A stretch of 13,424 bases of DNA. Source: PNKC01 sp039917655. Lineage in GTDB: Bacteria > Chloroflexota > Dehalococcoidia > Tepidiformales > Tepidiformaceae. Shown in pieces: positions 1-6,747 of this stretch. The position numbers and the translations under genes are program-made. The first letter of the stretch is position 1; each line of letters starts with the position of its first letter. The notes beneath the pieces were generated by a model. That model searched no databases. It was not told the origin of the DNA and saw only the letters and a list, made by a program, of their open reading frames with translations. The stretch spans positions 1 through 13,424 of the forward strand of contig JBDSJC010000050.1 of assembly GCA_039917655.1 (NCBI GenBank). Direction: 5' to 3'.

Positions 1-158
1 AACGCATCGACTACCGCGGCGAAGGTGTCCGTACCGGGATCGTAGGTGCGGTGGCCGAGAACATCTGCGTCGAGCACGGAGACTTCTTGGTCGCGGAAGA
101 AACGCGCAACGGTGGATTTGCCGCTGGCGATGCCACCAGTCAGACCTATGACGTGCAA
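1..158 (-). CDS. coaE: Dephospho-CoA kinase, N-terminal part (cut by window start)
   Basis: CoaE phosphorylates the 3'-hydroxyl of dephospho-CoA with ATP, the last step of coenzyme A synthesis in the cytoplasm. About 52 residues are visible. They open with a P-loop, GLTGGIASGKST at residues 5-16, followed by the conserved LDAD segment near residue 30, which is typical of the substrate-binding side of CoaE. The chosen start is TTG at 158-156. It puts the P-loop at the usual distance from the N-terminus, and a G-run (166-169) lies seven bases upstream as a modest ribosome site; I see no ATG or GTG in frame nearby. A strong -10 element lies about 37 bases upstream (listed separately). The C-terminal part, including the lid, is outside the window. 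Identity is secure; the exact start is less so. Confidence 0.9.
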   Translation of the reverse strand, partial: MHVIGLTGGIASGKSTVARFFRDQEVSVLDADVLGHRTYDPGTDTFAAVVDA

Positions 159-194
159 AGAAAGACCCCGCGAAAACGTACGTGTGGAAGGGAT

Positions 195-224
195 ATTATA
201 CCGCCGAGGGGCTTGAGGCGGCAA
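195..224 (-). promoter_or_regulatory. Putative sigma70-type promoter of coaE
   Basis: Read on the minus strand, positions 200-195 spell a perfect TATAAT. Eighteen bases upstream, 224-219 reads TTGCCG, which matches four of six bases of the -35 consensus. The predicted transcript would start near 188 and leave a leader of about 30 bases before the coaE TTG. A perfect -10 hexamer stands out in this GC-rich background. Not experimentally supported. Confidence 0.5.
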
Positions 225-243
225 ACGGCGGCGGGGCGGCGCG

Positions 244-453
244 CTAGTCGAACGAGACGACAATCACCGGGGACGGCGCGAAACCCAGTTCCCCCAGATC
301 CTCGCCTTCGAGCGCGAGCGCGATCACTTCGCGAAGGTTGCGCGCGACCAGATCAAAAGTCGCGCCTTGCGTGACGGCATTCAACGCCGCACATTCGGCG
401 ACGTATCCCGATTGCTCGCCGGCCCGGATTACGGCCTGAATGGTGCGCTGCAT
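244..453 (-). CDS. HicB-like / DUF1902-type small protein, apparently without HicA
   Basis: This 69-residue protein resembles the partial-RNase-H fold of HicB antitoxins. An N-terminal strand (MQRTIQAVIRAGEQSGYVAE) is followed by CAALNAVTQGATFDLVARNL, the characteristic 'tqG-T-eEA--NL' region, then a helix REVIALAL and a terminal strand SPVIVVSFD. In true HicAB systems HicB neutralises the HicA mRNA interferase. Here the gene downstream is coaE and the gene upstream is divergent dinB, with no HicA-sized reading frame adjacent. The protein also has no C-terminal DNA-binding domain. ATG at 453 was chosen because it begins the domain exactly; an upstream in-frame GTG at 525 would add 24 residues unlike the family. 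The Shine-Dalgarno match is weak. It may be an orphan antitoxin or a domesticated HicB-fold protein. Confidence 0.7.
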   Translation of the reverse strand: MQRTIQAVIRAGEQSGYVAECAALNAVTQGATFDLVARNLREVIALALEGEDLGELGFAPSPVIVVSFD

Positions 454-562
454 TGCCCAAGGATAGCCCGTTCGCTGCGGCGCTGTGATCGGCCTAAGTA
501 CGGTTGCGCGATCGAGGCCGTCCACCGGCTATCATCTTCTTTTCAAACAACGGAGGCGCACT

Positions 563-1048
563 TTGACCACGATTCTCGCGGAGATCTTCCGCCACCACCT
601 CTGGGCGAACCTCGGGATGAACGATGCCTGCGCAGCGCTTGACGACGCCCAAATCAGGGCCGCTGCGACCGGCACGTACGGCGCGATCGGCGACACGCTG
701 CTCCATCTTGCTTCGGCCGAGTCCCGTTTCATCGCCGCCGTGACCAGCGACCACACGGGCGTATCGGTGAGCGAGAAAGAGCCGTTTCCGGGATTCCCGG
801 CGATCCGGGCAAGCCTTCAAAAGAGCGGCGAACGGCTGGGCGCCCTCGCTCAATCCGAGCACAACGACCGGATGGTGGCAGGCGAACGGGGCGGCCAGGC
901 GTTCTCCATCCCGCTGAGCGTCTTCATGTTGCAGTCGGTTGACCACGGCAAGGAGCACCGGACGCATGTCGCGGCATCGCTGACACAGCTCGGGATCGAG
1001 CCGCCGAACCTCGACGGCTGGGCCTACGCCCAACGGACCGCAGGCTAA
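563..1048 (+). CDS. DinB-family protein (putative metal-dependent four-helix bundle)
   Basis: A 161-residue protein of the DinB/YfiT superfamily: four-helix bundles that usually bind a divalent metal through three histidines. Family members include thiol-dependent S-transferases (for example mycothiol- or bacillithiol-dependent) and many uncharacterised proteins. Candidate ligands are H48 in the second helix (TLLHLASAESRF) and H128 plus H132 or H135 in the last helix (SVDHGKEHRTHVA), the normal DinB layout. The start is TTG at 563: CGGAGG at 551-556 sits six bases upstream, and the protein then begins with the first helix (TTILAEIFRHHLWANLGMND). A possible -10 (TATCAT, 530-535) precedes it. 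The gene is divergent from the HicB-like gene and its TAA overlaps the stop of the convergent hxlR-type gene. The substrate cannot be told from sequence. Confidence 0.82.
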   Translation: MTTILAEIFRHHLWANLGMNDACAALDDAQIRAAATGTYGAIGDTLLHLASAESRFIAAVTSDHTGVSVSEKEPFPGFPAIRASLQKSGERLGALAQSEHNDRMVAGERGGQAFSIPLSVFMLQSVDHGKEHRTHVAASLTQLGIEPPNLDGWAYAQRTAG

Positions 1049-1464
1049 GCCTCTACCATCCGCACCCGTGAGCGCGGCGCCGAGCGGTCACAGGTCGGGC
1101 AGTGGTAGACCATGCTTAGGCCGTGTCCGCATTCGTTGTCGACCAGCGTGAGGTCATGTTTGCCGTGCTGTTCGCCCCAGGTGGCGAGCGCCCCGACGAC
1201 CACGCCAAGGGCATGGCCCTTTGAGGTGAGCAGGTACTCGGCGCGCGGCGGGTGGTCGCTGTAATAGCGGCGGACCACCACTGCTGCGGCTTCCAGGCTT
1301 CGCAGGCGATCCGTGAGGACGCTGCCTGGTATCCCCTCCACGGATTCGCGGAGTTCGTTGAAGCGGTTGTGGCCTCGCAGGAGTTCGCGAACCACTTGCA
1401 GTGTCCAGCGGTCCCCGACGAGGTCGAGGGTGGTGGCGACGGGGCAGCGGACTTTTCGAGACAT
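1045..1464 (-). CDS. HxlR-family winged-helix transcriptional regulator
   Basis: A 139-residue HxlR-type regulator. These bind DNA as dimers at inverted repeats, often near their own gene, and several sense electrophiles or oxidants through a conserved N-terminal cysteine. Visible features are Cys7 in the usual RCPVATTLDLVGDRW start, the recognition-helix region NELRESVEGIPGSVLTDRL (residues 36-54), and the wing DHPPRAEYLLTSKG (70-83). The C-terminal tail carries C112, H114, C122 and C125 (CGHG...CPTC), a possible zinc site that is not universal in the family. Start ATG 1464 has AAAGG seven bases upstream (1472-1476). It is divergent from fbiC across a 131-bp region with a large palindrome, so autoregulation and control of fbiC are plausible. 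The signal it senses is unknown. Confidence 0.9.
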   Translation of the reverse strand: MSRKVRCPVATTLDLVGDRWTLQVVRELLRGHNRFNELRESVEGIPGSVLTDRLRSLEAAAVVVRRYYSDHPPRAEYLLTSKGHALGVVVGALATWGEQHGKHDLTLVDNECGHGLSMVYHCPTCDRSAPRSRVRMVEA

Positions 1465-1513
1465 GGGCGGGCCTTTGCGGATGTGGTGAGTTGCGGTACG
1501 CTACTGGCGTGAG

Positions 1514-1542
1514 GGGGTGAATCCATAATCTGGACTCACCCC
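1514..1542. promoter_or_regulatory. 29-bp imperfect palindrome, candidate operator between hxlR-type gene and fbiC
   Basis: The left arm GGGGTGAATCCA (1514-1525) and right arm TGGACTCACCCC (1531-1542) are inverted repeats with one mismatch (A1521 against C1535), separated by TAATC. The symmetry, A/T centre and location between divergent genes fit an operator for a dimeric winged-helix protein, most simply the adjacent HxlR-type regulator. The centre contains CATAAT (1524-1529, plus) and GATTAT (minus), possible -10 elements, so binding could block transcription in both directions. It lies 54 bases before the fbiC ATG and 50 bases before the regulator ATG. As RNA it could also fold into a hairpin, but no T-run follows, so a terminator is unlikely. 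Confidence 0.55.
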
Positions 1543-1595
1543 GGAGCATAACTGCACTCCGCCCCTTTGTGAAGACCTTCTGGAGGCTCCACTTT

Positions 1596-4055
1596 ATGCT
1601 CGAATCGACTCGCGAAACGCTCGCCGCCGCGTTGAACCGAAACACCGTCCCCTCGGAGACAGCCGCGCTCGCGTTGGCCGAGGAAACCGACCTCGGGCCT
1701 CTGCTGGCCGCCGCCGCCACGCTGCGTGATCGAGGGCACCGAAACGTCATTTCGTATTCGCGCAAAGTATTCATCCCCCTCACGCAGCTCTGCCGCGATG
1801 TCTGCCACTACTGCACATTCGCACATCCGCCGCGTCCCGGGCAGCGCGCCTACCTGACGCGGGACGAAGTACTCGATATCGCACGCGCTGGCGCCGCCGC
1901 CGGGTGCAAGGAAGCGCTCTTCACGCTGGGGGACAAGCCGGAGTTGCGTTACAAGGTGGCGAAGCAGGAGCTGGCCGAACTTGGCCACGAAACGACGATC
2001 TCGTACCTGACGGAGATGGCCGAGCTGGTCTTCAAGGAGACCGGCCTGCTGCCGCACGCCAACCCTGGTGTGATGACGCGCGACGAAATCGCGGCGCTGC
2101 GCCGGGTCACCGTTTCGCAGGGGATCATGCTCGAAAGCGTGTCCGATCGGCTTCACCAGAAAGGGATGGTGCACCACGGCTCGCCGGATAAGCGGCCCGC
2201 GGTGCGCCTGGCGACCATGCGTGCGGCGGGCGAACTGCAGGTGCCGTTCACCTCGGGCGTGCTGATCGGCATCGGCGAGACGCGGCGCGAGCGGATCGAA
2301 TCGTTCCTCGCGTTGCGCGCCTTGAACGAGGAGTTCGGCCACATCCAGGAGATCATAGTCCAGAACTTTCGCGCCAAGGAAGGCACGAAGATGGCGAATT
2401 CGCCCGAGCCGGACCTGGACGACCTGCTCTGGACGATCGCCGTCGCGCGGATCATCTTCGGGCCAGCGATGAACATCCAGGCGCCACCGAACTTGAGTTA
2501 TGACGAGTACCCGAAACTCGTCGCAGCGGGGCTGAACGATTGGGGCGGCGTTTCGCCAGTCACTCCGGACCACGTAAATCCGGAGGCGCCCTGGCCTCAC
2601 CTCGAATCCCTTCGCAAACACACCGCGGAGTGCCGCAAGGTGTTGACCGAGCGGCTGGCGGTCTACCCGTCGTTCACGTTCGATTCGGCACGGTGGCAAG
2701 AGCCGGAGATGGCCACGGCGGTGATCCGCGCAATCGACAGCGATGGATTTGCGCGGGTGGAGGACTGGTCACCCGGCGACGCCGAAGTTGCGCCGCCCCC
2801 CGCCTATATCCCAATGCAGTTGGCTCCCACGCGCGGGGTGAACACCGCCACCGAAGATGTGCGCGCTATCCTCGAACGCTCCGCGATGGGCGAGATGCTC
2901 GGCGAAGACGACTTGACGCGGCTCTTCCAGGCCCGCGGAGACGACTACCACCTGGTCTGCGAGGCGGCCGATCGTCTCCGTGGGGAAGTGAACGGCGACC
3001 GCGTATCCTATGTGGTCAACCGGAATATCAACTACACCAATATCTGCTACTTCCGCTGCCAGTTCTGTGCGTTCGCCAAGGGGAAGATGAGCGAGAGTCT
3101 GCGCGGCACTCCGTACGACCTTGCGCTGGATGAGGTGGTGCGGCGGGCGAAGGAAGCGTGGGAAAGGGGCGCCACTGAAGTGTGCATGCAGGGCGGCATC
3201 CACCCCGAGTACACGGGCGCGAAGTACATTGAGATTCTGCGCGCAGTGAAGACCGCCCTGCCGCGGATGCACGTCCACGCCTTCTCGCCGCTGGAGGTCG
3301 CGCAGGGCGCGGAGACGCTCGGTATCTCTGTCCCGGAGTTCCTGGTGCAGTTGAAGGAAGCGGGCCTCGGTACGTTGCCTGGCACCGCCGCGGAGGTGCT
3401 GGACGACGAAGTGAGGGTCACGCTCTGCCCGGACAAGCTGACGACCGCCCAGTGGTTGAGCGTGGTGGAGGATGCCCACCGCGCCGGTTTTCGGACCACT
3501 TCCACGGTTATGTACGGTCACATAGATGGGCCGTTGAACTGGGCGCGCCACCTGATGCGCCTGCGTGAACTGCAGATGCGCACCGGTGGGATCACTGAGT
3601 TCGTGCCCCTTCCTTTCGTCCACATGGAGGCGCCAATCTACCTCAAAGGTAAGGCCCGCCGTGGCCCCACCTTCCGCGAGGCGATCTTGATGCACGCCGT
3701 GGCGCGCCTCGCGCTCCATCCGCACATCACGAACATCCAGGTCTCCTGGGTGAAGATGGGCGTTGAAGGCGTGAAGGCCTGCCTGGACGCGGGCGTCAAC
3801 GACATGGGCGGGACACTGATGAACGAAAGCATCTCCAGGGCGGCGGGAGCCGCGTTCGGCCAGGAGCTTCCGCCCGAAGAGATGGAACGGGTGATCCGGG
3901 TGATGGGGCGGACGCCGGTGCAGCGCACGACGCTCTACGGCCTCTCGCCTGAAGACCGCCAGATCGTCTCCTTCGGCGCGGATGAGTTGCTTCCAATCAT
4001 CCTCACTCCCGCGAAGAAGTACGAACGGAAGAAGGAGCCGGCCGTCACGGCCTGA
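1596..4055 (+). CDS. fbiC: 7,8-didemethyl-8-hydroxy-5-deazariboflavin (FO) synthase, CofG-CofH fusion
   Basis: A bifunctional radical-SAM enzyme making FO, the chromophore of coenzyme F420, from tyrosine and 5-amino-6-ribitylamino-uracil. The 819 residues carry two radical-SAM modules. The CofG half has the cluster motif CRDVCHYC (C66, C70, C73) followed by TFAHPPRPG. The CofH half has CYFRCQFC (C484, C488, C491) after NRNINYTN, plus GGIHPEY and PGTAAEVLDDEVR, all characteristic of CofH. A linker near residues 370-420 joins them. Length is close to actinobacterial FbiC, and both cysteine triads are intact, so both half-reactions should work. Start ATG 1596 has GGAGG at 1582-1586, nine bases upstream; an upstream in-frame GTG (1569) lacks such a site. 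No other F420 genes (fbiA, fbiB, cofC) are in the window. The gene stands alone, divergent from an HxlR-type regulator. Confidence 0.97.
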   Translation: MLESTRETLAAALNRNTVPSETAALALAEETDLGPLLAAAATLRDRGHRNVISYSRKVFIPLTQLCRDVCHYCTFAHPPRPGQRAYLTRDEVLDIARAGAAAGCKEALFTLGDKPELRYKVAKQELAELGHETTISYLTEMAELVFKETGLLPHANPGVMTRDEIAALRRVTVSQGIMLESVSDRLHQKGMVHHGSPDKRPAVRLATMRAAGELQVPFTSGVLIGIGETRRERIESFLALRALNEEFGHIQEIIVQNFRAKEGTKMANSPEPDLDDLLWTIAVARIIFGPAMNIQAPPNLSYDEYPKLVAAGLNDWGGVSPVTPDHVNPEAPWPHLESLRKHTAECRKVLTERLAVYPSFTFDSARWQEPEMATAVIRAIDSDGFARVEDWSPGDAEVAPPPAYIPMQLAPTRGVNTATEDVRAILERSAMGEMLGEDDLTRLFQARGDDYHLVCEAADRLRGEVNGDRVSYVVNRNINYTNICYFRCQFCAFAKGKMSESLRGTPYDLALDEVVRRAKEAWERGATEVCMQGGIHPEYTGAKYIEILRAVKTALPRMHVHAFSPLEVAQGAETLGISVPEFLVQLKEAGLGTLPGTAAEVLDDEVRVTLCPDKLTTAQWLSVVEDAHRAGFRTTSTVMYGHIDGPLNWARHLMRLRELQMRTGGITEFVPLPFVHMEAPIYLKGKARRGPTFREAILMHAVARLALHPHITNIQVSWVKMGVEGVKACLDAGVNDMGGTLMNESISRAAGAAFGQELPPEEMERVIRVMGRTPVQRTTLYGLSPEDRQIVSFGADELLPIILTPAKKYERKKEPAVTA

Positions 4056-4056
4056 T

Positions 4057-4698
4057 TCAGAGGAGCCGGCGCTGCTTGCCTTCATCGCCGCCCGGGTGCG
4101 GCAGGTGCAGGTCAAAGGCCAGCCCACCGACTCGGACCAACGCCGCCACGGCCACCCCGAGCAGCGCCGCGCCACCAGTGGAGACCGGCTCGAACGCCCA
4201 GACGGCGAGGCCGCCAATCCCCGCGGCCGTAGCGTTCACTTCCGAGCGCAGGACCACGGGTACCCGGTCGGCGAGCAGGTCACGGACAACGCCGCCGCCC
4301 GTAGCCGTGAGGATGGCCAATAGGACGACGGCTGGGACTGGCAAATCAGCCTGGATCGCAACCAGCGCACCGGCGGCGGAGAACGCACCGAGCCCGGCCG
4401 CGTCGGCCACGGCCAGCAGCGACTTCGGAAAAGCACGTCTCACAGCGACCAGCCAGATCGCCAGCAGCGAACCAGCGATGGGCCAGAGGACATAGTCCCA
4501 GCGGTCTATAACCAGGGGGAGCCGCCCAACGATAACGTCTCGCATCAGTCCGCCGCCGGTCGCCGTTACAACGCCCATCACCAGCAGGCCGAACACGTCC
4601 AACCGCCGTCGGACGCCGACCTCGACCCCGCCCAGAGCGAACGCGACAAGCCCGACACGGTCGAGGATGTCAATAAGTTCGGTGACGGTGAGGTGCAC
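4057..4698 (-). CDS. TRIC-like / UPF0126 (YadS/YicG) membrane protein
   Basis: A 213-residue integral membrane protein with about seven hydrophobic segments. It contains the two internal repeats of the family: TATGGGLMRD at residues 45-54 and TATGGGVVRD at 131-140, each followed by a hydrophobic hairpin. Prokaryotic members of this fold include trimeric cation (TRIC) channels, and some bacterial UPF0126 proteins have been described as glycine transporters; which activity applies here is unknown. GTG 4698 is the start because an in-frame TAG lies only four codons upstream (4710-4708). No good Shine-Dalgarno site precedes it. The acidic/basic C-terminal tail (GGDEGKQRRLL) is short. Its TGA lies one base after the fbiC stop, tail to tail, and it is divergent from the toxin-antitoxin pair. 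Confidence 0.88.
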   Translation of the reverse strand: MHLTVTELIDILDRVGLVAFALGGVEVGVRRRLDVFGLLVMGVVTATGGGLMRDVIVGRLPLVIDRWDYVLWPIAGSLLAIWLVAVRRAFPKSLLAVADAAGLGAFSAAGALVAIQADLPVPAVVLLAILTATGGGVVRDLLADRVPVVLRSEVNATAAGIGGLAVWAFEPVSTGGAALLGVAVAALVRVGGLAFDLHLPHPGGDEGKQRRLL

Positions 4699-4761
4699 AG
4701 GGCAAGGCTAGCAGTTGGCGCCGCGTGGCACAGCAGCTATCCGTTCCTCTACGCTTGAGCG

Positions 4762-4980
4762 ATGCGCACAATCTCCGCCACCCAGTTCAAACAGCACTGC
4801 CTCCAGATCCTGGAGGACGTCGATCCAGAGGGCATCATTATCACAAAAGGGGGCCGGCCGGTGGCGCGGCTGATGCCGATCGATGATGGGAAGACGTCTG
4901 CGCATCTCATTGGCGTATTGGAACGGCAGATCCACATCACGGGTGACATCATGTCCACCGGGGATCGTGTGGGCTGCTGA
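4762..4980 (+). CDS. Phd/YefM-type antitoxin
   Basis: A 72-residue type II antitoxin. Such proteins bind their own promoter through an N-terminal domain and neutralise the partner toxin with a C-terminal peptide. The N-terminal pattern ISATQFKQHCLQILEDVDPE is followed by IIITKGGRPVARLMPID (residues 25-41), the diagnostic Phd/YefM strand-turn-strand with 'kgGrPvA-l-P'. The C-terminal part (42-72) would be the toxin-binding arm, containing ERQIHITGDIMSTGD. Weak promoter-like boxes lie upstream: TTGGCG (4715-4720) and TATCCG (4738-4743), 17 bases apart. The stop TGA (4978-4980) overlaps the probable toxin start as CTGA, the normal antitoxin-first order with coupled translation. Confidence 0.88.
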   Translation: MRTISATQFKQHCLQILEDVDPEGIIITKGGRPVARLMPIDDGKTSAHLIGVLERQIHITGDIMSTGDRVGC

Positions 4981-5342
4981 ATCTTGACACACACGTATTC
5001 GTGTTCGCCATGGCTCGCTCCCTAACTCCACGGGAATCGCGGCTCTTGGCTTCGGAACTCTGGAGCGTATCGGCCATGGTCCTGTGGGAGATCGCCAAAC
5101 TCAATCAACTTGGCCGAATCGATCTTGGTCTCGCTCACCCGGTGGTGGCCGAAACGCTACAGCGCATTCACATTTGGCCGGTGGACGCGCGAGTAGCGCA
5201 CGCCTTGCTGCGCCTCGACTTCCGCTCCGACCCCGCCGATGAGCTGATTGCGGCGACGAGCATCGCCCACAACGTGCCACTGGTGACCCGGGACACGAAA
5301 CTCCTCGCCTCTTCAGTCGTGCCTTTCGCGCTTATGCCGTGA
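4977..5342 (+). CDS. vapC: VapC-like PIN-domain toxin with a non-canonical start
   Basis: A PIN-domain ribonuclease, probable toxin of the preceding antitoxin. Reading from CTG 4977 gives 121 residues with the PIN acidic set: D4 in NLDTHVFVF, E38 in SAMVLWEIAKLNQLGRIDL, D88 in DPADELIAA and D106 in PLVTRDTKLL. Length and order match VapC toxins of the 'LLLDTHV-LW' group. After the frame's last stop (4944-4946) there is no ATG, GTG or TTG before the first Asp; the only candidates are CTG at 4974 or 4977. GTG 5001 or ATG 5010 would remove the catalytic Asp. CTG 4977 overlaps the antitoxin TGA as CTGA, where related operons often have ATGA. Either CTG is used through coupling, or the start codon has been lost and the toxin is silent. 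The last 11 bases overlap the convergent lipocalin-like gene. Confidence 0.8.
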   Translation: MNLDTHVFVFAMARSLTPRESRLLASELWSVSAMVLWEIAKLNQLGRIDLGLAHPVVAETLQRIHIWPVDARVAHALLRLDFRSDPADELIAATSIAHNVPLVTRDTKLLASSVVPFALMP

Positions 5343-5715
5343 GCCGTCTCCAGGAGAGCACGGACCGCGAGCCATCAGTGGCCGCTGGTGGAGTAAGCAC
5401 GAGTTCGTCGTCCGAGACGAAGCGAAAGCCTCGCGTCTGGTCGGAGAGCAGTCTCGGGAGTGAAGCCCCAAGGACGTGGTGCACGAGCGTACCTTCGGCC
5501 ACGTCAGGCACCTCAAGCGTACCGCAGTAGGCGACGTAAGGGCCGACCGCCGGGTCGCGGGGGCCAAGTTGGGCGGACATGTGGCCGGACTCTGTCCAGA
5601 CCAGAAGGCCGAACGGGTCATCTCCCCACGGCCGCGTGACGGCCCCGTCCGGCGCATGGGACTCCATCGAGACGAGCTTCCAGGCGCCTACAAAGCGGCG
5701 ATTGGCGAGGCTCAC
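5332..5715 (-). CDS. Lipocalin-like domain protein
   Basis: A 127-residue protein resembling the bacterial lipocalin-like domain family (PF13924 type). It has FVGAWKLVSMESHAPDG at the N-terminus (W12 is the conserved Trp of the first strand), PFGLLVWTESGHMSAQL at 34-50, and a final LSWRRL strand. Members form small beta-barrels and occur in cytoplasmic enzymes and fungal or bacterial secondary pathways; no catalytic residues can be assigned. No signal peptide is visible, so it is probably cytoplasmic. Start GTG 5715 lies seven bases after the ilvC stop (5725-5723), so it is probably co-transcribed with ilvC and translated by coupling; I see no strong Shine-Dalgarno site. Its 3' end overlaps the convergent vapC by 11 bases. 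Any link to branched-chain amino acids is inferred only from position. Confidence 0.75.
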   Translation of the reverse strand: MSLANRRFVGAWKLVSMESHAPDGAVTRPWGDDPFGLLVWTESGHMSAQLGPRDPAVGPYVAYCGTLEVPDVAEGTLVHHVLGASLPRLLSDQTRGFRFVSDDELVLTPPAATDGSRSVLSWRRLTA

Positions 5716-5722
5716 CGGGCGC

Positions 5723-6727
5723 CTACTTGCTCTTCGGGGCGTTCAGCCAGCTCATCATCGCCCGCATCTCGGCGCCCACGCGCTCCACGGGATGCTCAGA
5801 TTCGAGCCGGCGGGTTGTGAGGAAGCCGGCGCGGCCCGACATGTTCTCGAGGATAAACTCCTTGGCGAACTGGCCGGATTGGATCTCCTTCAGGATCTTC
5901 TTCATCTCCGCCTTGGTCTGGTCGGTGATGATGCGCGGACCGCGGGTGTAATCGCCGTACTCGGCGGTGTCGCTGATCGAGTAGCGCATGTTCGCGAGGC
6001 CGCCTTCGTAGATCAGGTCCACGATCAGCTTCAGTTCGTGCATCGTTTCGAAGAATGCGCTTTCCTCCTGGTAGCCGGCCTCGACCAGTGTTTCGAAGGC
6101 GGCCTTGATCAAGGACGAAAGGCCGCCGCAAAGGATCACCTGCTCGCCGAAGAGGTCCGTCTCGCACTCTTCGCGGAAGGTTGTCTCAAGCACGCCGGCG
6201 CGGGTGCCGCCGATTCCCTTGGCGTAGGCCAGGGCGACCTGGTGAGCAACCTCAGAGGCGTCCTGATGGACGGCGATGAGGCAGGGCACGCCGCCGCCTT
6301 CGGTATAGACGCGCCGCACGAGATGGCCAGGACCCTTGGGCGCAATCATCGTGACGTCAACAAATGGCGGAGGATCGATCTGCTGGAAGTTGATATTGAA
6401 GCCGTGCGCGAACATCAACATCTTGCCTTCGGTCAGGTACGGCTCCACGCCCTGCTCGTAGACAGCTTTCTGCACATGGTCCGGGGCAAGCATCATGATG
6501 ATGTCCGCTTCTTTGGCCGCCTGCTCCACGTTGACAACCCGCAGACCCTGCTTTTCAGCGAGCGCCCAGGACTTGGAGCCGGGATAGAGGCCGATCATCA
6601 CATCGCAGCCGCTGTCCTTTAGGTTCAAGGCATGGGCGTGTCCCTGCGAGCCGAAGCCGATGACCGCGATCTTGCGACCGTTCAGCAGTGAGAGATCAGC
6701 GTCCTTGTCGTAAAACATCGTTGCCAT
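5723..6727 (-). CDS. ilvC: Ketol-acid reductoisomerase, class I
   Basis: Catalyses Mg-dependent alkyl migration and NAD(P)H reduction of acetolactate or acetohydroxybutyrate, the second common step of valine and isoleucine synthesis. The 334-residue length is that of the short class I form. The Rossmann motif GFGSQGHAHALNL is at 24-36. The cofactor loop GLYPGSKSW (46-54), with two serines, suggests NADPH preference. H108 lies in AHGF. Metal and substrate ligands fit D191 and E195 (TDLFGEQ), E227 and E231 (FETMHE) and S252. Start ATG 6727 has GGAAGA (6734-6739) six bases upstream. The usual partners ilvB/ilvN are not beside it; the gene following in the same direction encodes a lipocalin-like protein. 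A 13-bp palindrome lies in the leader. Confidence 0.98.
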   Translation of the reverse strand: MATMFYDKDADLSLLNGRKIAVIGFGSQGHAHALNLKDSGCDVMIGLYPGSKSWALAEKQGLRVVNVEQAAKEADIIMMLAPDHVQKAVYEQGVEPYLTEGKMLMFAHGFNINFQQIDPPPFVDVTMIAPKGPGHLVRRVYTEGGGVPCLIAVHQDASEVAHQVALAYAKGIGGTRAGVLETTFREECETDLFGEQVILCGGLSSLIKAAFETLVEAGYQEESAFFETMHELKLIVDLIYEGGLANMRYSISDTAEYGDYTRGPRIITDQTKAEMKKILKEIQSGQFAKEFILENMSGRAGFLTTRRLESEHPVERVGAEMRAMMSWLNAPKSK

Positions 6728-6747
6728 GACTCGTCTTCCAGCTTTCT

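Noticed and set aside
51..642. Two plus-strand frames of about 100 residues (51-374 and 367-642)
   Set aside because: They run opposite coaE and the HicB-like gene and into the dinB-like gene in a different frame, and their composition is Arg-rich without motifs.
1536..2699. 387-residue open frame antisense to the first half of fbiC
   Set aside because: It is rich in Arg/His/Val with no recognisable domain and lies wholly opposite a well-identified gene; long antisense frames are expected in GC-rich coding DNA.
2769..4217. 482-residue open frame antisense to the second half of fbiC and running into the TRIC-like gene
   Set aside because: Same composition bias, no motif, and it overlaps two confidently identified genes in other frames.
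5579..6622. 347-residue open frame on the plus strand
   Set aside because: Antisense of ilvC and the lipocalin-like gene; no independent domain or ribosome site.
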